From: Acinetobacter pollinis
GTDB taxonomy: Bacteria; Pseudomonadota; Gammaproteobacteria; Pseudomonadales; Moraxellaceae
Direction: 5' to 3'
Length of the DNA: 64,000 nt
Assembly: GCF_015627175.1 (NCBI RefSeq)
Contig: NZ_VTDQ01000004.1
Coordinates: forward strand, 62,001-126,000
The translations under genes were made by a program, and so were the position numbers. The notes beneath the pieces were generated by a model, which did no database searches, had not been told where the DNA came from, and saw nothing but the letters and a program-made list of their open reading frames with translations. Below are positions 57,458-64,000 of the stretch, one piece after another; within the stretch, counting starts at the first letter, position 1, and every line of letters begins with the position of its first letter.

Positions 57458-57479
57458 AGGGAGTGGAATCTCCCTTTTT
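57455..57479 (+). terminator. Terminator after the AlpA-type gene
   Basis: Stem AAAGGGAG / CTCCCTTT, loop TGGAAT, followed by T residues. Confidence 0.85.
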
Positions 57480-57675
57480 ATCTAACTTAAAAGTAATCTT
57501 AATGATGTTTTATGAATAATAATGCTAGGCTAATCGGCGAACAGAAAGCACACTTTTTATATCATGGAGTAAATATCAGAGTGTTATTTTAGCTATGCTT
57601 GGTTTTAAGTTGTTTAGATACCTTATTCAAACTAGAATAATTTCTTTTACAAATTAAAAAAGTTTAAGTTAAATA

Positions 57676-57707
57676 ACAAAAATGTAATTTTCAAGTCACT
57701 TCAATGT
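57676..57707. promoter_or_regulatory. Putative CopR box upstream of copC
   Basis: This 32-bp segment equals the one before copA (61397-61428) at 26 of 32 positions, with ATTTTC and GTCACTT conserved. A GATAATAC -10 candidate follows at about 57721. Confidence 0.7.
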
Positions 57708-57798
57708 ATCTCTTATTTTGGATAATACAATAAACACGCAGACAATCTTTTATAGATGCACTGATGCAACAACGATTTTATTGGATAAGGGCTCATTC

Positions 57799-58176
57799 AT
57801 GACAAAGCTTAATAAACAATTTTCTAAATTTAAAACTGTGCTATTAGGTACAGTTCTTTTTGCCTCTGCAAGCAGTGTATTTGCTCATGTTCAACTTGAG
57901 AGTGCAACGCCTGAAATTAATGCATCGGTTACCACCGCTCCAAGTAAAATTACTTTAAATTTTGGTGATGAAGTGATGTTAATGTCGATGAAAGTGATAG
58001 ATAGCCAAAAAAACAGCATACCTGTTGATTACAGTATGGATCATAGTATGAAAAAATCTTTTGATATTCCTGTGACAGGACTTACACAAGGAAAATATAT
58101 GGTGGGCTGGGCTGCTATGGGTAAAGATGGTCATCACATGAAAGGGACTTATACTTTTAGTATTGAGAGTAAATAA
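57799..58176 (+). CDS. copC: Periplasmic copper-binding protein CopC
   Basis: CopC carries copper in the periplasm. From the ATG at 57799 (GGATAAGGG upstream) it has 125 residues: a signal peptide ending SSVFA and a mature start HVQLESATPEI, whose N-terminal His is the first Cu(II) ligand. The C-terminal MGKDGHHMKGTYTFSIE holds further His ligands. An open frame extends upstream to 57718, but that stretch overlaps the predicted promoter and lacks a ribosome binding site. copD follows after a 190-bp gap that has a strong hairpin. Confidence 0.9.
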   Translation: MTKLNKQFSKFKTVLLGTVLFASASSVFAHVQLESATPEINASVTTAPSKITLNFGDEVMLMSMKVIDSQKNSIPVDYSMDHSMKKSFDIPVTGLTQGKYMVGWAAMGKDGHHMKGTYTFSIESK

Positions 58177-58187
58177 TAGTATTGTAA

Positions 58188-58223
58188 AAAGCATTTGATC
58201 ATACAGATGTGATCAAATGCTTT
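58188..58223 (+). terminator. Perfect 14-bp hairpin between copC and copD
   Basis: Arms AAAGCATTTGATCA (58188-58201) and TGATCAAATGCTTT (58210-58223) are exact reverse complements with an 8-nt loop. There is no T tract. It may reduce read-through from copC to copD or protect the copC mRNA. Confidence 0.6.
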
Positions 58224-58369
58224 AGATGATATTTGCTTCTTGGGAGATCAAATCATAGTTTTTGCTGTGGTAAATTTCTAAATTCACATGAGATTTTGAG
58301 CTTTTTTACGAGGTCTTTTAAATTGTTTGAAGTCATATTTGAGCTAAATACGTAAATTTGGGTAGCGGA

Positions 58370-59251
58370 ATGGGTTCAGAATATTGGGAGTATGCCAACT
58401 GGATAACAAAGGTTACTTTGTATTTAAGTGTCGCATGTATTATTGGTGGTTTATTTTGTTATTTTCTTTTTTATAGATATTTAGATTTTCAAAAAAAAAT
58501 ATTACATTACATTGGGTTTAGTACATGTTTGGGTTTTTTTTCTAGTTTACTCGGTTTAGGTGTGTTAATTGGTAGTTTTGCAGATGCTGGTATTTTAGGC
58601 ATGTTTGATACCAATTATGCAAAGATCATTTTAAGTACAGCGACAGGTATGGTACATGTTGTACGGATTACTTGTTTTGCGTTACTCATTGCCTTGATGG
58701 GAGGAATATTTACGCATCATAAGGTACGAATGTATATGTGGGAGAAAGTGAGCTTTTTTTTCTTGCTGATTCCAATCATATATAGTTTTTCACAACTTGG
58801 GCATAGTGCAAACTTATCTATATTTCCTCAAATATTGTTGTCAGTGCATGTATTGGTGATGTCTTTGTGGATGGGGTCATTGTACCCTTTGTGTATGGCA
58901 ACTTTAAAAATTTCAGGTCTTGAACTGCAACAACGTATTCATTTGTTTGGTCGTATTGCATCGGTGATGATGGTGATATTGCTGTTGTGTGGCTTGAGTG
59001 TTGCATTGCTATTAATTAAGCATGTAGATGTGTTACTCACTACAGCATATGGCTATGGATTTATTCTTAAACTCTGTTTGGTAGCAGTTATTTTATTGCT
59101 TGCTGCGGTCAATAAGTGGTATTTAACCCCACGCCTAGAAATCCCTACATTTGCTAAAAAACTGACCTATGCTATTTTTTTTGAAATACTTATAGGTTTA
59201 AGTATCTTGGCAACAACAGGTTATATTACGACGGTGGTTGGGATTGAGTAA
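58370..59251 (+). CDS. copD: Copper resistance membrane protein CopD
   Basis: CopD is an inner-membrane partner of CopC thought to move copper into the cytoplasm or to the periplasmic oxidase. The 293 residues from the ATG at 58370 (a TTG at 58358 is an alternative) have about eight membrane segments. Conserved features are VHVVRITCFALLIALMGGIF (His/Arg) and the HVLVMSLWMGSLYPLCMATL segment with a His in the membrane, and the end ILATTGYITTVVG. It lies behind copC in the same direction. Confidence 0.88.
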   Translation: MGSEYWEYANWITKVTLYLSVACIIGGLFCYFLFYRYLDFQKKILHYIGFSTCLGFFSSLLGLGVLIGSFADAGILGMFDTNYAKIILSTATGMVHVVRITCFALLIALMGGIFTHHKVRMYMWEKVSFFFLLIPIIYSFSQLGHSANLSIFPQILLSVHVLVMSLWMGSLYPLCMATLKISGLELQQRIHLFGRIASVMMVILLLCGLSVALLLIKHVDVLLTTAYGYGFILKLCLVAVILLLAAVNKWYLTPRLEIPTFAKKLTYAIFFEILIGLSILATTGYITTVVGIE

Positions 59252-59284
59252 AGTGTCTTGATCTGTTGTATTGTCATAGTTGTA

Positions 59285-60658
59285 TTACTCAAATGTGATG
59301 GTAAAGGTAATTTCACCATCACATGATGTCACTTTAATTGATGCACCGTGTAAATCTAAAATAGATTTGGTAATAGCGAGTCCTAAGCCTGTTCCATCCT
59401 CCATACGTTGTCTAGAGGCATCTGTTCGGTAAAATCGATCAAATAGACGAGATAACTGCTCTTGAGACAGTTCAGGTCCTTTATTTGTTATGGAGAAAAT
59501 GGTTTTTTTGTTCAGGCGTTCACATTGCGTTTCAATGACAGATTGAGCTTGACCATATTTAATCGCATTTGAAAATAAGTTACTTAACGCACGGCGTAAA
59601 AGGGAGGGGTTAGCATGTACAGTCGCTGTGCCAATATGTTGGAAAGTTATCTCTTTCTCTGCGGCAACTGCATCATAAAAGTCAATTAAAGTCTGTATTT
59701 CATGTTCTAGATGAATCTGCTGTCGTTGTGTGATGTGTAGTCCATGTTCTGTTTTTGCTAGAAATAACATATCTGAAATCATACGTGATAAATGTTCTAA
59801 CTCTTCTAAATTTGAAAATAAGACTTCCTTGTAATCATTGATTTGGCGAGGGCGAGATACACACACTTGGGTTTGTGTCATTAGATTGTTGAGTGGTGTA
59901 CGAATTTCATGTGCTAAATCTGAAGAAAAATCGGAAAGCTTGGCTAAAGCGGCTTTTAAACGGTCAAGCATGTCATTAAAAGCAATCGCCAGTGGTTGTA
60001 GCTCCAAAGGAATGTGATGTATTTCTAAACGCTCAGATAAATGTTGTGCTGAAATGCCTTCGGCAACTTGTGCCATTTTTTTGATAGGCCGCAATCCTCG
60101 CCATGCAGCTAACCAACCAAAAAACATAATGAATGTTGTGCCAGCTAATCCGATATATAAGAGTTGGTCTCTGAAATCATGTAAAAAATGTAGGTGTTCT
60201 GATGTGTCAATGCCAACAATAATTTGTATGGGTGGCGTGGTTGTATTGCCATCGTGTTGTTCATATACCAAGCCATGATAAATCTTATGCTGATTTTCCC
60301 AGTTAAACCAAAAGCTATCTAGTACTGGTTTCTTAAGCTGGTCTTTATTGATGTATTGAGGTGCGGATTGGAAAATAATATGACCAATCGGACGCTCAAT
60401 TTGAACCACTAAATTATGATGACCTACCAGTGCATCTGTTAAATATGTATTGAGCTGGTCTGGGTTAATGTTATCTTGTTTTAAAATATGTTGTATGAGT
60501 TGGATTTTACCTTCGAGTTGTGCACGATCTTGCATCGAAAAGTGTTGGGTCACTAAATGATGAATCATAAAACCCATACTGATAAGAAGAATGACAGTAC
60601 AAATAGAAAAAATAATCGCAATTTTAAAGCTAATGGTGTTGAGAAGTTTAATCATCAT
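59285..60658 (-). CDS. copS: Copper-responsive sensor histidine kinase
   Basis: A heavy-metal-type sensor kinase of 457 residues. TM1 (about 11-35) and TM2 (about 168-190) enclose a periplasmic sensor with His-rich patches ([21 protein letters not shown]). HAMP follows, then the His-box [15 protein letters not shown], where His is the phosphorylation site (about residue 250). ATPase motifs are N-box [13 protein letters not shown], then [20 protein letters not shown]. It overlaps the copR 3' end by 11 bp on the minus strand. It should sense periplasmic Cu(I). Confidence 0.93.
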   Translation of the reverse strand: MMIKLLNTISFKIAIIFSICTVILLISMGFMIHHLVTQHFSMQDRAQLEGKIQLIQHILKQDNINPDQLNTYLTDALVGHHNLVVQIERPIGHIIFQSAPQYINKDQLKKPVLDSFWFNWENQHKIYHGLVYEQHDGNTTTPPIQIIVGIDTSEHLHFLHDFRDQLLYIGLAGTTFIMFFGWLAAWRGLRPIKKMAQVAEGISAQHLSERLEIHHIPLELQPLAIAFNDMLDRLKAALAKLSDFSSDLAHEIRTPLNNLMTQTQVCVSRPRQINDYKEVLFSNLEELEHLSRMISDMLFLAKTEHGLHITQRQQIHLEHEIQTLIDFYDAVAAEKEITFQHIGTATVHANPSLLRRALSNLFSNAIKYGQAQSVIETQCERLNKKTIFSITNKGPELSQEQLSRLFDRFYRTDASRQRMEDGTGLGLAITKSILDLHGASIKVTSCDGEITFTITFE

Positions 60659-61328
60659 TGACCTCTAACACATAGCCCATGCCCCGAACATTTTGTATGA
60701 GTTTTGGGCTGAAGCCATTATCAATTTTACTTCTTAGGCGTTTGATAGCAACTTCAACCACATTGGTGTCGCTATCAAAATTCATATCCCATATTTGTGA
60801 CGCAATGAGAGTTCTAGGTAAAATTTCACCTTGTCTACGCATAAAAAGCTCCATTAGAGCAAATTCTTTGGCTGTTAGATCAATTCGTTGCCCTGAACGA
60901 GTAATACGGCGTTTAATGAGATCAAGTTCAAGGTCGGCAATACAAATATTATTTTCTTCTCGTTGCTGTTGTCCACGGCGTAATAGGCTTTTGATCCGTG
61001 CTAAAAGCTCAGCAAAGGCAAATGGTTTGATGAGGTAGTCATCTGCCCCTAAGTCTAGTCCTTTGACGCGATCTTCTATTTGATCTTTTGCAGTTAAAAA
61101 TAAAATGGGCATGCTTTTACCCTGTTTTCGAATTTCTTGAATGACATGCCAGCCATCGAGTTTGGGTAGCATGACATCTAAAATAATTAAATCATACTCT
61201 TCATAAAGTGCCTGATGTTGAGCACTTATACCATCTTTCACCCAATCGGTAATATAACCTGACTCAGTTAATCCTTGGGTGAGATAGTCACCTGTTTTTA
61301 ACTCATCTTCAGCGAGTAATATTTTCAT
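60648..61328 (-). CDS. copR: Copper-responsive response regulator (OmpR family)
   Basis: A 226-residue regulator. The receiver domain has the acidic pair EDE (7-9) and the phosphorylation site Asp51 in [14 protein letters not shown]. The Lys in ILFLTAKDQ completes the pocket. The OmpR-type winged helix (about 125-224) has [19 protein letters not shown] as recognition region. The overlap of 11 bp with copS indicates coupling. The divergent copA promoter is 215 bp away, and the likely binding sequences lie at 61397-61428 and 57676-57707. Confidence 0.95.
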   Translation of the reverse strand: MKILLAEDELKTGDYLTQGLTESGYITDWVKDGISAQHQALYEEYDLIILDVMLPKLDGWHVIQEIRKQGKSMPILFLTAKDQIEDRVKGLDLGADDYLIKPFAFAELLARIKSLLRRGQQQREENNICIADLELDLIKRRITRSGQRIDLTAKEFALMELFMRRQGEILPRTLIASQIWDMNFDSDTNVVEVAIKRLRSKIDNGFSPKLIQNVRGMGYVLEVNDD

Positions 61329-61396
61329 ATCGATTCCTCAAATTAATGTGGCATAGGTCGTATCATAGCGAAATAAATTTAAAAAATTCGTGTATT

Positions 61397-61428
61397 ACAA
61401 AGATGTCATTTTCGTGTCACTTAGATGT
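61397..61428. promoter_or_regulatory. Putative CopR box upstream of copA
   Basis: 32-bp segment with 26 of 32 positions equal to the copC upstream segment. TGTCATTTTC-N-TGTCA gives tandem half-sites similar to CusR/CopR boxes. It lies 116 bp before the copA start. Confidence 0.7.
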
Positions 61429-61543
61429 TGGGGGCATTCTTTTATTTTAATTCTTTAAGGTAAGTTGGAATCAAAAATAAGTTATCAAGCAGAGTTGATA
61501 CATCTTTGACCTGAATACATATAGTTTTTTAAGAGTAATTGCT

Positions 61544-63283
61544 ATGTCAAAACGTTTTATTCATATTTTATTGCTCAGCGCAGGGGTGTTGTCATCGACT
61601 TGGGCAACAGCAGCTGTAAAAACATATGATCTCACGATTGATAAAAAGAATGTCAATGTGACAGGAAAATCACTGAAAAGACTGACTGTGAACGGTAAGT
61701 TTACAGCCCCTTTACTTGAATTTGAGGAAGGTGATGATGCTGTTATTCGTGTACATAACAATTTGAAAAATCAAGATACTTCATTACATTGGCATGGACT
61801 TATTTTACCAGGTGTTATGGATGGTGTGCCAGGACTTAATCAGTTTAATGGGATAGGCCCTAATCAGACCTATGAATACAAATTTAAAGTCATTCAAAAT
61901 GGTACGTATTGGTATCACTCTCACAGTAAAGGACAAGAGCAAGACGGACTCTATGGCCCATTGGTTATTTATCCAAAAGGTAAAATTCCACTGGCAAGTT
62001 ATGAAAAAACAGATCGTGACTATGTGGTGTTGTTGTCTGATTTTCACAATTCAGGTAGTGATGACATCATGAAAAATCTTAAAAAAGAGGCTGATTATTA
62101 TCAAGATCAGCGAGAAACGGTTTTTGATGTACTGAAGCAGGTGAAACGAGATGGTTTGAAGGCCACATGGAAAGATCGTTCAATGTGGAATCAAATGCGT
62201 ATGCTAAAAACTGATATGTCTGATGTCACGGGTTATACCTGTTTAATGAATGGCAAAACCCCTGAACAAAATTGGACAGGTGAGTTCAAATCAGGTGAAA
62301 AAATTCGTTTACGCTTTATTAATGCATCGGCGATGTCTTTGTTTGATGTACGTATTCCAAATCTGAAAATGACTGTAGTTGCCGCGGATGGTCAACCTGT
62401 AAAACCTGTTCCTGTCGATGAGTTTCGTATAGGCACAGCAGAAACTTATGATGTGGTGGTCGAGCCGAAACAAGCCAATTATCAGATTCAAGCAGAGTCG
62501 ATTGATCGTAGCGGTTTTTCCATTGGTACATTACACAATGCCAATACCGTACCTGTAAAACAGATTGAGATGCCTAAGCCACGCCCTCGTGCTTTGTTAA
62601 CCATGCAAGATATGGGTATGGGGCATGCAGGTCACGATATGTCTTCAATGGGCATGGGTGATATGGACATGGGTGATATGGATATGGGAAGTATGAATCA
62701 TGATATGTCATCGCATGCAGGGCATAATATGTCGACCATGAAAAAAGATAGTTCTACTAAGAATGCCACAGATCCTGTGTATGGTTGGGCGAATGCATCA
62801 ACACCAATGGGTGAAAAGGCATTGCAATATAGTGACTTAAAATCATTAACGCCACAAAAAGATACCAGAGCACCTGATCGTGAAATCGAAGTTCGTTTAG
62901 GTGGTAATATGGAGCGTTATATTTGGACCATGAATGGGCAAAAGTATAGTGAATCACCACAGCCTTTAACTGTGAAATATGGTGAACGTGTACGTTTAAA
63001 ATTTGTCAATGAAAGTATGATGGCACATCCAATGCATTTACACGGTATGTTTATGCAACTTGAAAATGGTCAAGACCCAAGCAATATGCCCAATAAGCAT
63101 ACTTTAATTGTGCCACCAGGTCAGACTGTTACTGCATTACTCACAGCTGATGAATTGGGTGAGTGGGCAATACATTGTCACCTGATGTACCATATGGCGG
63201 CAGGTATGATGAATAAACTTGTAGTTGCCAATGTAAATACACCTGTACAAAAGCAGGAGGTAAATCTACATGAAAATCACTAA
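61544..63283 (+). CDS. copA: Multicopper oxidase CopA (copper resistance system A)
   Basis: A periplasmic multicopper oxidase of 579 residues that oxidises Cu(I). Copper-binding segments: HWHG (about 80), YWYHSHSKGQEQDGLYGPL (about 125), HPMHLHGMFM (about 500) and WAIHCHLMYHMAAGMM (about 545) with the type 1 Cys. A Met/His-rich insert (about 355-400; MGMGDMDMGDMDMGSM and similar) would bind extra copper. The signal peptide MSKRFIHILLLSAGV ends with AAA, but the Tat pair Arg-Arg reads Lys-Arg, so Sec or weak Tat export is suggested. copB overlaps the end by 14 bp. Confidence 0.94.
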   Translation: MSKRFIHILLLSAGVLSSTWATAAVKTYDLTIDKKNVNVTGKSLKRLTVNGKFTAPLLEFEEGDDAVIRVHNNLKNQDTSLHWHGLILPGVMDGVPGLNQFNGIGPNQTYEYKFKVIQNGTYWYHSHSKGQEQDGLYGPLVIYPKGKIPLASYEKTDRDYVVLLSDFHNSGSDDIMKNLKKEADYYQDQRETVFDVLKQVKRDGLKATWKDRSMWNQMRMLKTDMSDVTGYTCLMNGKTPEQNWTGEFKSGEKIRLRFINASAMSLFDVRIPNLKMTVVAADGQPVKPVPVDEFRIGTAETYDVVVEPKQANYQIQAESIDRSGFSIGTLHNANTVPVKQIEMPKPRPRALLTMQDMGMGHAGHDMSSMGMGDMDMGDMDMGSMNHDMSSHAGHNMSTMKKDSSTKNATDPVYGWANASTPMGEKALQYSDLKSLTPQKDTRAPDREIEVRLGGNMERYIWTMNGQKYSESPQPLTVKYGERVRLKFVNESMMAHPMHLHGMFMQLENGQDPSNMPNKHTLIVPPGQTVTALLTADELGEWAIHCHLMYHMAAGMMNKLVVANVNTPVQKQEVNLHENH

Positions 63284-64000
63284 TCAGATGATTTTTAAAA
63301 TGATCGTATCTATGACATTGCTTGGACTCTCTCAGCTGAGTGTTGCAAGCAGTACAAATAATAGTCATAACCAGCATTTAGTAGAGCATGGTGCACAAAT
63401 ATATCAAGTGACTAAATTTACCAATGAATGGTCTTTGAATAAAGATAGTCAAGGGACTTTTGGCTCAAGTTTAGAAAGCTTGATTGGTACAGATGAAAAC
63501 CGTTTATTTGTTAATGCCAATTTTAACAAAGGAGAAAGCCATCAACCAAATTATAATGTGTCTACATTATATAGTCGTAATGTTGCTGACTTTTGGGATA
63601 TTCAAGCAGGTTTAAAATATCAGGCGGAACGAAATAACTCAGATAGTCAGCGTATTAATGCTGTGATTGGTGTTCTAGGTTTAGCTCCTTACTTTTTTGA
63701 AACAAAGGCTTATCTTTATGCAGGTCAGTATGGTTTTTTAGGTGCTAGTGTAGAACTTGAAAGAGATTTTTTGTTGACTCAGAAACTTATTACACAACCG
63801 TATGTAGATGCAGAATTTATTTTTCGTGATCAAGCTAAAGAAGCTTCAAAATTAGGCTTATCGGAACTTCAAACAGGGATAAAAACTCGTTATGAGATTA
63901 ATAAGCGAATTCGTCCTTTTGTAGATGTGGCTTATGCCTATGAGAAAGGAAAGAAAGGTACAACTGTTGAAAAGGGTTGGCGATATGGTTTAGGTGTAGA
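63270..64000 (+). CDS. copB: Outer-membrane copper resistance protein CopB (3' end outside window)
   Basis: The ATG at 63270 overlaps the copA 3' end by 14 bp. The 243 visible codons begin with a signal peptide (about 1-27, SQLSVASS), followed by a beta-barrel with alternating polar and aromatic residues (LFVNANFNKGESHQPN, YSRNVADFWDIQAGLKYQ, PYFFETKAYLYAGQYGF). VELERDFLLTQKLITQPYVD is a CopB/YfiO-like strand block. It is open to the right edge. CopB and CopA are usually co-expressed and lower copper entry. The His/Met-rich N-terminal insert of some CopB proteins is not present here. Confidence 0.88.
   Translation, partial: MKITNQMIFKMIVSMTLLGLSQLSVASSTNNSHNQHLVEHGAQIYQVTKFTNEWSLNKDSQGTFGSSLESLIGTDENRLFVNANFNKGESHQPNYNVSTLYSRNVADFWDIQAGLKYQAERNNSDSQRINAVIGVLGLAPYFFETKAYLYAGQYGFLGASVELERDFLLTQKLITQPYVDAEFIFRDQAKEASKLGLSELQTGIKTRYEINKRIRPFVDVAYAYEKGKKGTTVEKGWRYGLGV

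Larger units (their letters stand above)
46814..57477. mobile_element. Integrated element in the ssrA 3' end (left and central part)
   Basis: It starts at the ssrA 3' end and contains an integrase, a decayed IS3 relic, iterons, two Rep-like genes, membrane and lipoprotein genes, a recombination cassette and an AlpA regulator. The right boundary is not seen: no copy of the ssrA 3' end was found downstream, so the copper genes to 64000 may belong to it too. The given end is only the last clearly mobile-element-type gene and its terminator. Confidence 0.65.

Noticed and set aside
57718-57798. Upstream extension of copC to 57718
   Set aside because: The stretch overlaps the predicted promoter, lacks a ribosome binding site and would place the signal peptide 27 residues inside the protein. 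The ATG at 57799 is preferred.
57458-64000. A second copy of the ssrA 3' end (attR) in the copper region
   Set aside because: Reading both strands I found no stretch resembling the T arm and acceptor end of ssrA. The end of the element is left open.

Overview
The window looks like a chromosomal segment of an Acinetobacter species (Moraxellaceae). It is AT-rich, and it carries fusA-tuf-rimI, the bpt-aat pair next to trxB and ftsK, minCDE, rep-dut-algC-argB, bamE/fur, pilT-pilU and a tmRNA gene, in neighbourhoods familiar from Acinetobacter and Pseudomonas. The species cannot be fixed from the sequence alone.

Layout. 1-8.96 kb is core: the 3' part of fusA, tuf, rimI, the N-degron enzymes bpt and aat, trxB and ftsK. 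8.96-10.6 kb is an IS200/IS605-type element (tnpB and tnpA, divergent) sitting directly against the ftsK stop codon. 10.7-15.4 kb is an accessory block in which all seven genes encode predicted exported proteins: a trypsin-like protease, a DUF4124 protein, a small beta-rich protein, and a two-gene module of unknown function present twice in tandem. 15.4-46.4 kb returns to core genes: minCDE, a lipid acyltransferase, an OmpA-like lipoprotein, rep, dut, algC, argB, a class II amidotransferase, bacteriohemerythrin, rnfH, bamE, fur, pilU/pilT, yggS, an MFS exporter, sbcCD, a frameshifted OsmC gene, a tiny His-rich exported protein missed by length cut-offs, thiO, hemB and emrAB.

At 46.45 kb lies ssrA (tmRNA). 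Directly behind its 3' end starts an integrated mobile element with a P4-type tyrosine integrase, a decayed IS3-family transposase, an 11-bp iteron array, a 509-residue protein that looks like a replication initiator that has lost its HUH motif, an HUH Rep of the inovirus Gp2/YagK type, a cold-shock-like/DUF805 membrane protein, a lipoprotein, a DUF932 - YqaJ exonuclease - RDF-like cassette and an AlpA-type regulator. From 57.7 kb to the window edge follows a copper-resistance locus (copC, copD, copS, copR, copA, start of copB). Near-identical 32-bp sequences precede copC and copA and are good candidates for the CopR operator. No second copy of the ssrA 3' end was found, so the copper genes are probably cargo of the element and its right end probably lies outside the window.

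The best candidates for undescribed biology are the tandem exported two-gene module (12.95-15.34 kb), whose copies share coding sequence but have different upstream control sites (Fur-like versus CRP-like), and the iteron plus Rep / HUH-less Rep-like pair of the ssrA element.
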